Assembly (NCBI GenBank): GCA_011620345.1
Contig: WOZJ01000071.1
Span: forward strand, 16,580-80,579
Direction of reading: 5' to 3'
Source: Nitrospirota bacterium
Lineage (GTDB): Bacteria; UBA2233
Length of the DNA stretch: 64,000 bases
The position numbers and the translations under genes were made by a program. The notes beneath the pieces are model-generated. The model was not told the DNA's origin. It was given only the letters and a program-made list of their open reading frames with translations, and did no database searches. This document shows, in pieces, positions 52,456 to 61,062 of the stretch (position 1 is the first letter of the stretch; every line of letters starts with the position of its first letter).

Positions 52456-53343
52456 ATGTCCCAAGAAAAGCAAGAATTGCAAAGAAGGCTCCCTAAATGG
52501 CTTCGGGTGCCCAGTCCCGTGGGGCCCGGGCCGGATGCTACATGGAGGGCGTTAAGCGGGCTAGGCCTCAACACGGTCTGCAATGAGGCGCGTTGTCCCA
52601 ACCTAGGGGAGTGTTTTGCCCGCCAAACGGCAACATTCATGATTTTGGGAAAGGTTTGCACGAGACAATGCCGATTCTGCGGCGTTCCAAAGGGCGGGCC
52701 TGACCCATTGGATTCAAAGGAGCCCGAGCGGGTCGCGAAGGCAGCGGAAATGCTCGGAATGAAACATGTCGTGATAACCTCGGTTACGAGAGACGACCTG
52801 CCAGACCAGGGCGCCTTGCAGTTCCTGGCCACGATCCAGGCGGTAGCGAAAGCCCTTCCCAAAGCAGGGATTGAAGCCCTTACCCCCGACTTTCAGGGCA
52901 AGGCAAGCCTTGTTGAGCTTGTTGCAGCCGCTCCTGTCCGGGTCTTCGCCCATAACCTGGAGACGGTCCCAAGCCTTTATCCAAAAGTACGTCCGGGAGC
53001 AGAATTCGAAAGGTCCCTTGAGGTCCTAAGGGCCGCCAAAAAGGCCAACCCTTTGGTCTTTACGAAGACGGGCTTCATGCTGGGGTTAGGGGAGACACTC
53101 TCAGAGCTATTCTCGGCGCTTAAAGCCGCAAAGGATGCGAATGTCGACATGGTAACGCTCGGCCAGTACCTAAGGCCAAGCATAAAACAACTCCCCGTAG
53201 AGAGGTTCTTTCCGCCCGAGGCGTTTCAAGAGATTGGCAAGAAGGTCAAAGCGCTAGGGTTTCGCTCTGTCGTCGCCGGACCGCTCGTTCGGAGTTCCTA
53301 CAGGTCCAGGCAGGCGCTTGAGCAAGCAGGCGGGACCTCTTAA
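52456..53343 (+). CDS. lipA: lipoyl synthase
   Basis: 295 residues, radical SAM enzyme. The auxiliary cluster motif is CNEARCPNLGEC, the SAM cluster CTRQCRFC (C-x3-C-x2-C), and the C-terminal SSYRSRQ supplies the known Ser. It inserts two sulfurs into octanoyl chains to make lipoate. It is the last gene of the plus-strand run; a terminator hairpin overlaps its final codons. Confidence 0.96.
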   Translation: MSQEKQELQRRLPKWLRVPSPVGPGPDATWRALSGLGLNTVCNEARCPNLGECFARQTATFMILGKVCTRQCRFCGVPKGGPDPLDSKEPERVAKAAEMLGMKHVVITSVTRDDLPDQGALQFLATIQAVAKALPKAGIEALTPDFQGKASLVELVAAAPVRVFAHNLETVPSLYPKVRPGAEFERSLEVLRAAKKANPLVFTKTGFMLGLGETLSELFSALKAAKDANVDMVTLGQYLRPSIKQLPVERFFPPEAFQEIGKKVKALGFRSVVAGPLVRSSYRSRQALEQAGGTS

Positions 53344-53363
53344 GCCCCGCCTGCTTCGATTTT
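53324..53363 (+). terminator. intrinsic terminator after lipA
   Basis: AAGCAGGCGGG (53324-53334) pairs perfectly with CCCGCCTGCTT (53346-53356), an 11-base-pair stem, followed by CGATTTTA. It overlaps the last codons and stop of lipA and marks the end of the long biosynthetic run. The minus strand after the stem is not T-rich, so it should act in the plus direction only. Confidence 0.75.
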
Positions 53364-53985
53364 AGCCGATAAACGAGCCAAGTGCCTCGCAAGCCTTCTT
53401 ACACTTGGCGAAGCGGGCGTTGATTATATCCCAGTTGAGATTACCGAAGAAATTTTCGATATAAGGCGGCCTTTTGGGCCCTTGGTCGACGTAGTAGGCG
53501 TGCTCGTATACATCCAGGACGATCAACGGCAGAGAGCCTACATACCCGTAGAGGTTGTGGGCATCCAAGCCGTTGACGACAAGCTCGCCGCTAAAGAGGT
53601 CGCAAGAAAGCAGTGCCCAGCCCCTTAGCGCGATTCCTGAAGCCTTGAGTTCTTCCTGGCACTTTTCCATCGAACCAAACGCCTTTTCGACTGCGGCCTT
53701 GAGCTCAGGCGAGGGCGATCCTTTGGCACCGAGGTTCTCGAAGTACAGCTCATGAAGAACAACTCCCATGTAGTTGAAGCTTTCTTCGACTTTGAGCGCC
53801 CGGTACTCCGAGAAGTTTTGGTTTGCCTTGGAGCGGTCGGCACCAGCCAGTTTTTCTTGAATTTCGTTGTACTTGGTCACGTATCCTTTGTAATGCGTAT
53901 CGAAGTGGAAGTCGATTTGCTTGTCGGAAATCCCGTTCAAATTCTTCGGCTTGAGGTTGTCCCTCGGGTTTAAGGACTTCGACAT
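53362..53985 (-). CDS. sodB: superoxide dismutase [Fe/Mn]
   Basis: 207 residues. Metal ligands are seen in FDTHYKGYVTKYN (His), VVLHELYF (His) and LDVYEHAYYVDQGPKRPPY (Asp and His; Tyr replaces the usual Trp of DVWEH). FGNLNWDIINARF closes the family pattern. No signal peptide, so cytoplasmic. AGGAGGGTCACAA precedes the ATG at 53985. Iron or manganese preference cannot be told from these motifs alone. Confidence 0.93.
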   Translation of the reverse strand: MSKSLNPRDNLKPKNLNGISDKQIDFHFDTHYKGYVTKYNEIQEKLAGADRSKANQNFSEYRALKVEESFNYMGVVLHELYFENLGAKGSPSPELKAAVEKAFGSMEKCQEELKASGIALRGWALLSCDLFSGELVVNGLDAHNLYGYVGSLPLIVLDVYEHAYYVDQGPKRPPYIENFFGNLNWDIINARFAKCKKACEALGSFIG

Positions 53986-54052
53986 TTGTGACCCTCCTGT
54001 TTTTGTTTTAAGCTTTTTTAGACAAGAAAAACCAGAAAGCCCAAGCATAATT

Positions 54053-54082
54053 ATTCTATCCGTATCGTCTTTGGGCTGTCAA
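54053..54082 (-). promoter_or_regulatory. sigma70-type promoter for sodB
   Basis: On the minus strand a consensus TTGACA (54082-54077), an 18-base spacer and TAGAAT (54058-54053). It predicts transcription from about 54046, giving a leader of about 60 bases to the ATG at 53985. This is one of the best promoter matches in the window. Confidence 0.65.
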
Positions 54083-54098
54083 ACCCATAAGGGTCGTC

Positions 54099-55847
54099 AT
54101 GCAAGAAGAAGACAAAAAGAAGCCGCTAAGCAAAGAAGCGTTCGTGGCCATGCTCGAGAAGGTCGCTTTTTTCTTGGAGCTCGAGGGTGCCGACCCGTTT
54201 CGAGTCCGCGCTTATGAAGAGGCGAAAAGGGCGCTTCAAGCCTCCGAGGTGGACATTGGCGATATCGCACAGGACAAGGCCAAGGTTAAGGGCATTGGCA
54301 AGCATATCCAAGAGCTTATCCGAGAATACCTTGCTACAGGGGGCCTAGGCCTTTTGGAGCAGCTAACCCAGAAGTATCCCGTCTCGCTCCTCGAGCTTGG
54401 AAAGATTCCCGGGCTTGGGATAAAAAAAATCAAGGCGCTCTACGATGCGCTCAAGGTTTCAACGCCCGAGGAGCTTCGGTATGCAATAGAGGAAAACAGG
54501 CTGCTTGGCCTCGAAGGCTTTGGCATAAAAACTCAGGAGACCCTGCTTAAGCACCTATTCCTTTACGAAGAGAGACTCGGAGCCGTCCTCTTGCCCACAG
54601 GGGATGCGATTTGGAAGACGCTTCAGGATGGGCTTCAAGAAAGGCTCCCGGAAGTTCGGCTGTTTCCAGCGGGCGAGCTAAGAAGGCGCTGTCCCGTTCT
54701 TGCAGGCATCGATTGCCTGGCTGTGGCAAGCGACCCGGCTTTGCTTTGGAAGGCACTCGATGAACCTTTTCCTATTCTGAACGATGTCGTCAAGCAAGCT
54801 GACGAAGCCATCGTCGGGAAAGGGGATGGCGGCGTTCGCGTGGCCTTGACGTCCGTTTCCGCGCGCTCGTTCCCCACAAGATACTTCTTTACGACAGGAA
54901 GCTCCTCCCACGTAGAGGAAATCACCCGCCGGCTTGGCGCGGGCGGGTATTCTATGGCCCCAGAAGGCATCCATACGCACGGCGAGGAAAAGCCTGTCGA
55001 GCTCCGATCAGAGGAGGAAATTTACGCCTTGGTTGGCCTGCCCTGGATCCCGCCGGAGCTGAGGGAAGGGCTTGTGGAGTTTGACCCTGCTGTCCTTAAG
55101 AACCTTCCCGACCTCGTAAGCCAAAGCGATATCCAAGGGGCCCTTCACGTCCATACGCGGTTTAGCGACGGTATGGACGAACTCGAGGCTATGATTGCGC
55201 ATGCAAGATCGCTCGGGCTTGCCTACATCGGCATTTCTGATCATTCCAAGTCTGCCTATTACGCGGGGGGGCTTACCCAAGAGAAGCTCTTCGAGCAAAA
55301 AAAGCAAATCGAAGGACTAAGGGAGGATTTTCCGGAAATTCGAATTTTCCACGGTATCGAATCGGACATCCTGCCGGACGGCTCCATCGATTATGACGAG
55401 GCTGTTTGGAAGCAGCTCGATTTCATCATCGCATCCGTACACAGCCATTTCCAAATGGACAAGACCGCCATGACCGAGCGGGTCCTTAAGGCGATAAGAA
55501 ACCCTTACGTAACAATCCTTGGCCATCCTACGGGCAGGCTCTTGTTGGCCAGGGAGCCTTACGCAATCGATTTAGAGGCCGTCATCCAAGAGATTGCAAG
55601 GCTAGGGAAGGCGATCGAGCTGAACGCCCACCCCCAGAGACTCGATGTCGATTACCGCTGCGCCACAACGCTTCTTGCCTCGGGCGTTTTCGTCTCTATC
55701 AATCCTGACGCCCATCAGCGCTCCGGGTTGACCGACATTCGATACGGTGTCGATGTCGCAAGAAAGGCAGGGCTTCCCAAGGCGCACATCCTGAACGCCT
55801 TAACGGCCTGCGAGGTGGGTGAGTTTTTCATGCGGCAGGGCTTGTAA
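54099..55847 (+). CDS. PolX-type protein: degenerate polymerase X domain plus PHP phosphoesterase domain
   Basis: 582 residues. Two helix-hairpin-helix motifs (VKGIGKHIQELI near 63-75, IPGLGIKKIKALY near 103-115) are followed by a polymerase X palm. Where active enzymes have G-S-x-R-R and D-x-D, this protein has AGELRRR and GID (203-205); where the third Asp is expected (VRVDL) it reads VRVAL (Ala249). The nucleotidyl-transfer site is therefore probably dead. The PHP domain (about 341-582) keeps HVHTRFSDG, ISDHSK, HGIESD, SVHSHF, LGHPTG, NAHPQRLD and NPDAHQ, so a metal-dependent 3'-5' exonuclease or AP endonuclease activity is plausible. AAGGGTC precedes the ATG. Convergent overlap of 20 bases with the next gene. 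Confidence 0.88.
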   Translation: MQEEDKKKPLSKEAFVAMLEKVAFFLELEGADPFRVRAYEEAKRALQASEVDIGDIAQDKAKVKGIGKHIQELIREYLATGGLGLLEQLTQKYPVSLLELGKIPGLGIKKIKALYDALKVSTPEELRYAIEENRLLGLEGFGIKTQETLLKHLFLYEERLGAVLLPTGDAIWKTLQDGLQERLPEVRLFPAGELRRRCPVLAGIDCLAVASDPALLWKALDEPFPILNDVVKQADEAIVGKGDGGVRVALTSVSARSFPTRYFFTTGSSSHVEEITRRLGAGGYSMAPEGIHTHGEEKPVELRSEEEIYALVGLPWIPPELREGLVEFDPAVLKNLPDLVSQSDIQGALHVHTRFSDGMDELEAMIAHARSLGLAYIGISDHSKSAYYAGGLTQEKLFEQKKQIEGLREDFPEIRIFHGIESDILPDGSIDYDEAVWKQLDFIIASVHSHFQMDKTAMTERVLKAIRNPYVTILGHPTGRLLLAREPYAIDLEAVIQEIARLGKAIELNAHPQRLDVDYRCATTLLASGVFVSINPDAHQRSGLTDIRYGVDVARKAGLPKAHILNALTACEVGEFFMRQGL

Positions 55848-56703
55848 GCCTTGCCATCCGCTCTCGCGCTTGCACGCTCTCCGGAGCGTCTGGATAATTC
55901 CGGATAAGCCTGCCAAGAACCTTCAGGGCATCCTCTTTTAAGTTTAAGCGCTCGTAACACTCGGCCTCTTTCAGGAGGGCTTCGGGAGCCTTGTTTCCCT
56001 TAGGATACCGGACGACTACCGTATCGTACTCGTAAATAGCGTTGGCAAAGAGCCCTTGGGCAAAAAACGAGTCGCCTACAAGGAACTGGGCATCGTCTCC
56101 CACCTCGGCCTCGGGGTGGCGCAAAACCAAATCCTGGGCTACTGCCCGAGCCTTGGCATAATCTTTTTGAAGAAGCGCCTTCTTTGCTTGAAGGAGAAGC
56201 TTTACGGCCGGGTCCTCGATGGACTCGAGCAGCTCGAACTCTTTTGTAACGGCACTTACGGTTTGGTTTGGCTCTTCTTTCGCCTCAAACAGGGGATCGA
56301 GCCTCAAGGGCATCGGGGCCAAGCTTGGAGATTTTTGGGGTTTTTGAGGCGCCGGGAAAGAGACCTTTGGCGGCATGATGGGTATAGGCGTAAGGCTAGG
56401 CTTGCCGGAAGTACCTTGAAGGATTTTGGCCTCGAGCGATGTAAGCCGCTGCTCCTGGGCCAACTGCTTTTGGCTGACCTCGCTAAGCGCAACCCTGACA
56501 CTATCGAGCTCTGTCTCGATATTCTTCTGGCCTTCGGCCATTCGCGCGTCCAGTGCCTTGATCTGTTCTGCCACATCTTGGAGAATCTTGCGTTCGCCCG
56601 CCTGCTTAGAGTTTGTCGTGGCGCACCCGGCACCAAAAGCCCCCACGCTAAAGGCGAGGGAAAAAGCAACCACGGAACTTTTGGCTTTCCCAGGGTGCAC
56701 CAC
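55828..56703 (-). CDS. CpoB/YbgF-like lipoprotein with coiled coil and TPR repeats
   Basis: 291 residues. A signal peptide ends in VGAFGAGC, so a lipoprotein is likely. A coiled coil follows (about 40-95), then a Pro-rich linker (100-135) and TPR repeats in the last 130 residues (ALLQKDYAKARAVAQDLVLRHP, FANAIYEYDTVVVRYP, LNLKEDALKVLGRLIRNYP), the plan of CpoB/YbgF, which links Tol-Pal to cell-wall synthesis. No tol-pal genes are adjacent, so the role is inferred. The GTG at 56703 has no strong ribosome site; it follows the ferredoxin gene by 19 bases and may be read as a couplet. Confidence 0.8.
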   Translation of the reverse strand: MVHPGKAKSSVVAFSLAFSVGAFGAGCATTNSKQAGERKILQDVAEQIKALDARMAEGQKNIETELDSVRVALSEVSQKQLAQEQRLTSLEAKILQGTSGKPSLTPIPIMPPKVSFPAPQKPQKSPSLAPMPLRLDPLFEAKEEPNQTVSAVTKEFELLESIEDPAVKLLLQAKKALLQKDYAKARAVAQDLVLRHPEAEVGDDAQFLVGDSFFAQGLFANAIYEYDTVVVRYPKGNKAPEALLKEAECYERLNLKEDALKVLGRLIRNYPDAPESVQARERMARLTSPAA

Positions 56704-56722
56704 GGGTTTTCTTGGATCTTGG

Positions 56723-57239
<517 letters not shown>

Positions 57240-57401
57240 CGGGGAGCTTTAAAAAGGCGGCCGGATGCCCGAAGTTGATTGGATAGAGGATATAACCTAT
57301 CCGGATCGCCGCAGTTAAAGGCGAGAAGCTTGACTTGAGCTCCGGGGGGCGTAAGATATGCTTACGTCTCGAGAAGATGACTCTGGAGGCAGGAGGGGGT
57401 A
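57240..57401 (+). ncRNA. structured 5' leader, possible riboswitch or attenuator (class unknown)
   Basis: A chain of complementary segments lies between the predicted start site and the GTG at 57402. A closing stem pairs GGAGCT (57243-57248) with AGCTCC (57338-57343). Inside it, GGATAG (57281-57286) pairs with CTATCC (57297-57302), CCGGAT (57261-57266) could instead pair with ATCCGG (57299-57304), and CGCC (57307-57310) pairs with GGCG (57320-57323). After the multibranch region a further hairpin CGTAAG-N5-CTTACG (57350-57366) precedes the ribosome site AGGAGG (57391-57396). The mutually exclusive stems suggest switching. I could not match it to the c-di-GMP, TPP, cobalamin, SAM, fluoride or glycine consensus. 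Confidence 0.4.
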
Positions 57402-57845
57402 GTGCATGGCATGAAACATTCCGGCTTTGGCGATTGCAGGCTATGGATGCTTCCTATGTTAATGGGCCTTGGCGTTGTATGCTTTTTTGCTCCAGGGTGC
57501 GCCTCTAGCAAGGATGCCTTCAAGGGAACGCCCGTGCCCGTCGTAACCCACGAGGGGTTGAACGCGGCGGGAGCAGAGACTTTACGGAGCCTTCGTAAAG
57601 ACCCCTCCATCGAGGCATTCGTTTCGCAGCACGGTATTCCAAGCTATCTCATAAAAAAAGAAGATAGGCTTTTTTTGGTGTACACCCAAACCAACTTGGT
57701 GTACGCCTTCGAAAAAAGCTTACTGGAGAGAACGTACAAGCTTCTTTACGCCAAATCTATCCCTTCGGATATTCGCAACGCCCTCTCTTTCGAGGATCAA
57801 GCTGCTATCGAAAAGAACCTTCCTTTATACAGGGCTAGCCCCTAG
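57402..57845 (+). CDS. small lipoprotein, unknown function
   Basis: 147 residues. An N-terminal hydrophobic segment ends in VVCFFAPGC, a lipobox, so the mature part (about 115 residues) is probably periplasmic and lipid-anchored. The remainder (HGIPSYLIKKEDRLFLVYTQ, VYAFEKSLLERTYKLLYAKS) is not a family I recognise. The GTG at 57402 has AGGAGG five bases before it; an ATG at 57411 is further away. It is the first gene behind the structured leader and is followed one base later by the degenerate GGDEF gene and then flagellar genes, so a cell-surface or flagellar role is possible. Confidence 0.75.
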   Translation: MHGMKHSGFGDCRLWMLPMLMGLGVVCFFAPGCASSKDAFKGTPVPVVTHEGLNAAGAETLRSLRKDPSIEAFVSQHGIPSYLIKKEDRLFLVYTQTNLVYAFEKSLLERTYKLLYAKSIPSDIRNALSFEDQAAIEKNLPLYRASP

Positions 57846-57846
57846 C

Positions 57847-59286
57847 ATGAAGGGCGACTCTGCCTTGCCCAAAGAACATGGCTCCGATGCGAGCCCAAAT
57901 AAGGTGTTCTTGGTGGGGTTTACCGAAAAAGAACGCGGTACACTCGAGGCGCTCCTTGGTTCGCTCCCCAAGCCGCCAGCAGTAGAGGTTGTAAACCACG
58001 ACCTCCATGCCTGGCTAGACGACAAAGCCCTTCAGCAAAAGATAAAAGGAGGGTTACCGATCGTCCCTTCGATCGTGGTGCGACGCTCTCCGAAAATGTT
58101 CGAACGCTTGCTAGCCCTGCAGCCGGATACCTACGTCCTGGTTGGCGGGGACCCCTTAGATCTTGAGCTTGGACCCGTAAAGAACAAGCCGCGCCATGTT
58201 CTAAAAAGGCCCGTTACAGCCGAGAACCTACTTTCGCTTTTTCTGGAAGCTCGAGGGCATTCCACTGAGTCCTTGCAAGCTCCGGTCGTTGGGGATAGGC
58301 AAATTCCCAAGGTTCATGCTCTTCAAGGGGCTACCCCAGAATCTATAGATCTCTTAAGGAAAGTCTACCAGTCGCTGGATCTAAAAAAGGCGTACGCTGG
58401 CGCCCTTTTAGCCCTAAGTACGCTTACAAAGGCGGGGGCGGGGGCGGTACTCGAGCAGGTGCGTGGGGAGCAAGGCTGGCGTATGCGGTGCCATGAGGGC
58501 ATGGAGCCAGAAGGAATTCATGCACTCCAGGCCGTGATACGCCAAGTAGAAGAATCCAGCCGCATAAAAGAGCCCGTTCTTGACCAAATACAGCCTATAG
58601 GCAAGTTCTCGCACCTTTCTCTATACCCGATCCCCTTGATGGATGAGGGGTTGGCGTTGATTGCCTTACTTTCTGAAGGACCTTCGGGAGGTTCTTTGCC
58701 CTGGATATACGCAGACGTAATCCCTGCACTGCAGAATGCCTGGATTTTTACCTCGATCCAGGACAAGAGCTTTGCAGACCCCGTTACAGGCGTATTCAAC
58801 AGGCGCTTCCTGGAAATCGAGCTTCCGAGGGAACTTTTTAGGGCAAAGCGCCATCAAAGAAGGGTAAGCATCCTCTTTGTCGAAGCTGACGGCATGGCTG
58901 ACCTTGCAAGGAATCAAGGAGAAGATGTTGTCTATCGGGTATTAAAAGAGACGGCCCGTCGGCTCTCTCCTGACGATGGATGCATTCGGAACGTCGACTT
59001 ACTCATGAAATACGGAACTTACAGCTTTGTCATCGTTTTGATCGAGTCTGACTATCAAAGTACGCTTAAGGTTGTTGCCCCTCGCGTGTTGAGGGTGATT
59101 AGGGAAAAGCCATTCCTTGAAGGGGAAGGAATGAGTTTTTCTTTGACTGCAAGCGTTGGGATAGCGAATTTCCCGATCACGAGCTGGGATTGGAAACTGT
59201 TGTTGGCCGCGGGAGAGAAGGCGCTCAAAGAAGCCCAAAGGGCGGGCGGAAACGTGGTTGTTCTGGCCAAAGAGAGCAGCGCATAG
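57847..59286 (+). CDS. degenerate GGDEF-domain protein
   Basis: 479 residues. Residues about 18-135 look like a receiver-type alpha/beta domain; about 165-305 resembles a GAF-like sensor. Residues 310-475 are a GGDEF fold (DPVTGVFNRRFLEIELPREL at the start). The signature motif at 390-394 reads GTYSF instead of GGDEF, and the metal Asp region reads VEADGM, so it should not make c-di-GMP. It may act as a GTP or c-di-GMP-sensing scaffold; that is inference. It lies immediately upstream of flagellar genes and directly after the lipoprotein. Confidence 0.82.
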   Translation: MKGDSALPKEHGSDASPNKVFLVGFTEKERGTLEALLGSLPKPPAVEVVNHDLHAWLDDKALQQKIKGGLPIVPSIVVRRSPKMFERLLALQPDTYVLVGGDPLDLELGPVKNKPRHVLKRPVTAENLLSLFLEARGHSTESLQAPVVGDRQIPKVHALQGATPESIDLLRKVYQSLDLKKAYAGALLALSTLTKAGAGAVLEQVRGEQGWRMRCHEGMEPEGIHALQAVIRQVEESSRIKEPVLDQIQPIGKFSHLSLYPIPLMDEGLALIALLSEGPSGGSLPWIYADVIPALQNAWIFTSIQDKSFADPVTGVFNRRFLEIELPRELFRAKRHQRRVSILFVEADGMADLARNQGEDVVYRVLKETARRLSPDDGCIRNVDLLMKYGTYSFVIVLIESDYQSTLKVVAPRVLRVIREKPFLEGEGMSFSLTASVGIANFPITSWDWKLLLAAGEKALKEAQRAGGNVVVLAKESSA

Positions 59287-59296
59287 GGGAAAAAAG

Positions 59297-59575
59297 ATGA
59301 CGACAAGGGTGCCCGTTGCAATAGCACTTCGCTACGACCCTAAGGCCGATATGGCGCCTAGGATTATTGCCAAGGGAAAGGGCGCAGTAGCCGAGCGCAT
59401 CAAGCAAGAGGCCATGGGGCACGACATAAAGATTGTCGTGCAGCCCTCTGTAGCCCAGGCGCTTTTTAGGCTCAAGCTGAACGAAGAAATCCCCAAGGAG
59501 CTCTACCTTGCCGTAGCGCGCGTGCTTGCCTATATTTACGAACAACGCGGACTTTTGGGCGATCGTGGTAAATAA
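59297..59575 (+). CDS. orphan FlhB C-terminal (FhlB-like) domain protein
   Basis: 92 residues matching the cytoplasmic tail of FlhB after its autocleavage site (VPVAIALRYDPKADMAPRIIAKG, then NEEIPKELYLAVARVLAYIYE). There is no NPTH motif and no membrane part. Such stand-alone domains occur in many flagellated bacteria and can substitute for the cleaved FlhB tail in export specificity switching. The ATG at 59297 follows a purine-rich GGGGAAAAAAG. The 3' end overlaps the next gene by 11 bases. Confidence 0.85.
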   Translation: MTTRVPVAIALRYDPKADMAPRIIAKGKGAVAERIKQEAMGHDIKIVVQPSVAQALFRLKLNEEIPKELYLAVARVLAYIYEQRGLLGDRGK

Positions 59576-60554
59576 ATCGATTTTTGCGGCATTCTTTGCC
59601 GTCTTGGCCTTTTGGCTCGGGCCCGTAAACGCACAAGAGGCCCAAGAGGAGGAAGATCGGATCCTAAAGGCCCTTGAAACCGCCAACAAAGACCCCCGGG
59701 CAGCCTTTCTGGAGCTCGACCGCTTAAAGGGCACGTTTGATGTTTCCAACGCTCCGCTTCTAAGGCAGGCCTTGCTTGCGATCGCAAAAGCCTATCCCCT
59801 TGAGGCCATGGATCTATTCATAAAGTTTGAGCCGGCCTTAGCCATTGAAGATGACGCGGCGTTTACGGAAAAAATGGCGGAAGTTTTTGAAGCGAACGGG
59901 CTCGAGCTCAAGGCCGTAGACCTCTACGAAAAGGCGTATCGTGGAGGTGCCAACGCCATGCTCGTACCGCTAGTGAGGCTTCTTGAGGCGAGCGGCAAAT
60001 GGGATCGAATCCTCTCGCTCAAACAAGATATTGGGGCTTACGGTGAAGAAGAAGGCCAAAGAGAGCTTTTTGGAGCCCTTGGAAGGGCCTATTTGGAGCT
60101 AGGAGACCCAAAAGGGGCATTCCCAGAGCTGCTAAAGGCAAGCCCAGCTTTGGATAACTGCTTGAACAGGGGGATAGCCCTTATGGAGTTAGGCCATCCG
60201 GATGCTGCGGACGATTCGTTTTCGCTTGCGTTGGATATGGCCCTTCGTGGGAACAACCCAGAAGGCATCCGTCGCGCAATTTTACTGAAAGCGCGAAACC
60301 TTGAGCAAGCCAAGCGCTACAAACAGGCCGCGAGTCATTACGGCCTGTTTGTAGAAAAATTTCCAAAAGATCCATTGGTCGAATGGGTAAGAATGCGCAG
60401 GGGCATTGCCTTGCTTGAAACAGGCCAGGTAGAGCAAGCCAGCCCTTTGTTCTCGGCTCTAGCCAAGAGCAAAGACAAGCAGATTGCCGTGGTCGCGAGG
60501 GCATTGTTCGGGTTTGCGAACATTGCCCTAAAAAATCTTCAAGAAGTATATTAG
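59565..60554 (+). CDS. exported TPR-like repeat protein near flagellar genes
   Basis: About 329 residues. A signal peptide (SIFAAFFAVLAFWLGPVNA) is followed by helical repeats that look like TPR/SEL1 units (LELKAVDLYEKAYRGGAN, FGALGRAYLELGDPKGAF, YKQAASHYGLFVEKFPKDP). It should be periplasmic. The GTG at 59565 is chosen because the signal peptide begins there; it overlaps the orphan FlhB gene. It precedes flgB by 17 bases, so a role in rod or motor assembly is possible but unproven. Confidence 0.72.
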   Translation: MVNKSIFAAFFAVLAFWLGPVNAQEAQEEEDRILKALETANKDPRAAFLELDRLKGTFDVSNAPLLRQALLAIAKAYPLEAMDLFIKFEPALAIEDDAAFTEKMAEVFEANGLELKAVDLYEKAYRGGANAMLVPLVRLLEASGKWDRILSLKQDIGAYGEEEGQRELFGALGRAYLELGDPKGAFPELLKASPALDNCLNRGIALMELGHPDAADDSFSLALDMALRGNNPEGIRRAILLKARNLEQAKRYKQAASHYGLFVEKFPKDPLVEWVRMRRGIALLETGQVEQASPLFSALAKSKDKQIAVVARALFGFANIALKNLQEVY

Positions 60555-60571
60555 GGGGCACAGGAGGGCCT

Positions 60572-60994
60572 ATGCCAGCTCGAGGGCTGTTCGATATCCG
60601 GTTTACGCTGCTAGAGAAGGTTATGGACTTGAGCTCCTTCCGCCACGATGCGATCGCTTCCAACTTGGCGAATGCGAACACGCCTGGATACATCGCAAGA
60701 GACGTGGTCTTCGAGCAAAAGCTTCAAGAGATCTTGGACAAGCGTGATTCATCTCCGCTTGCGCTGACCGACCCGCGCCATTTGCCCAAGCCTTTTACCC
60801 CAGCCGCGTTGGAGCATGCGGATGGAGATACTAGGCCCATACTTGACTTGGCGGCAGGGAACGATTTAAATACTGTAGACATCGACCGAGAAACTTCTGA
60901 GCTTGCAAAAAACCAGGTTCTCTACCTTGCAAACAGCGATATGCTGCGCAGAAAGTTCGCCTACCTCCGCTATAGCATCCAAGAGGGCAGGTAG
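60572..60994 (+). CDS. flgB: flagellar basal-body rod protein FlgB
   Basis: 140 residues. The rod-protein signature near the N-terminus, RHDAIASNLANANTPGY, and a C-terminal helix with TSELAKNQVLYLANSDML place it as FlgB, the proximal rod subunit. AGGAGGGCCT precedes the ATG. It is followed by flgC, fliE and fliF in the standard order. Confidence 0.94.
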   Translation: MPARGLFDIRFTLLEKVMDLSSFRHDAIASNLANANTPGYIARDVVFEQKLQEILDKRDSSPLALTDPRHLPKPFTPAALEHADGDTRPILDLAAGNDLNTVDIDRETSELAKNQVLYLANSDMLRRKFAYLRYSIQEGR

Positions 60995-61004
60995 CCCAAA
61001 AGTG

Positions 61005-61035
61005 GGCGATTGCATCGCCTTTCGTGTGCGACACG
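61005..61035 (+). repeat. two tandem perfect hairpins between flgB and flgC
   Basis: GGCGAT-TGC-ATCGCC (61005-61019) is followed after three bases by CGTGT-GCG-ACACG (61023-61035). Both stems are perfect with three-base loops. They lie in the 68-base gap, upstream of the flgC ribosome site. No T run follows, so RNA processing or stability control is more likely than termination. Confidence 0.55.
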
Positions 61036-61062
61036 AGGCGGGTCATTCGAAAAGGAGGGTCT

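Noticed and set aside
57240..57401. c-di-GMP (GEMM) riboswitch, attractive because of the GGDEF and flagellar genes downstream
   Set aside because: The conserved GEMM core segments (GGGCAAACC, GGACGCAAAGCC type) are not present.
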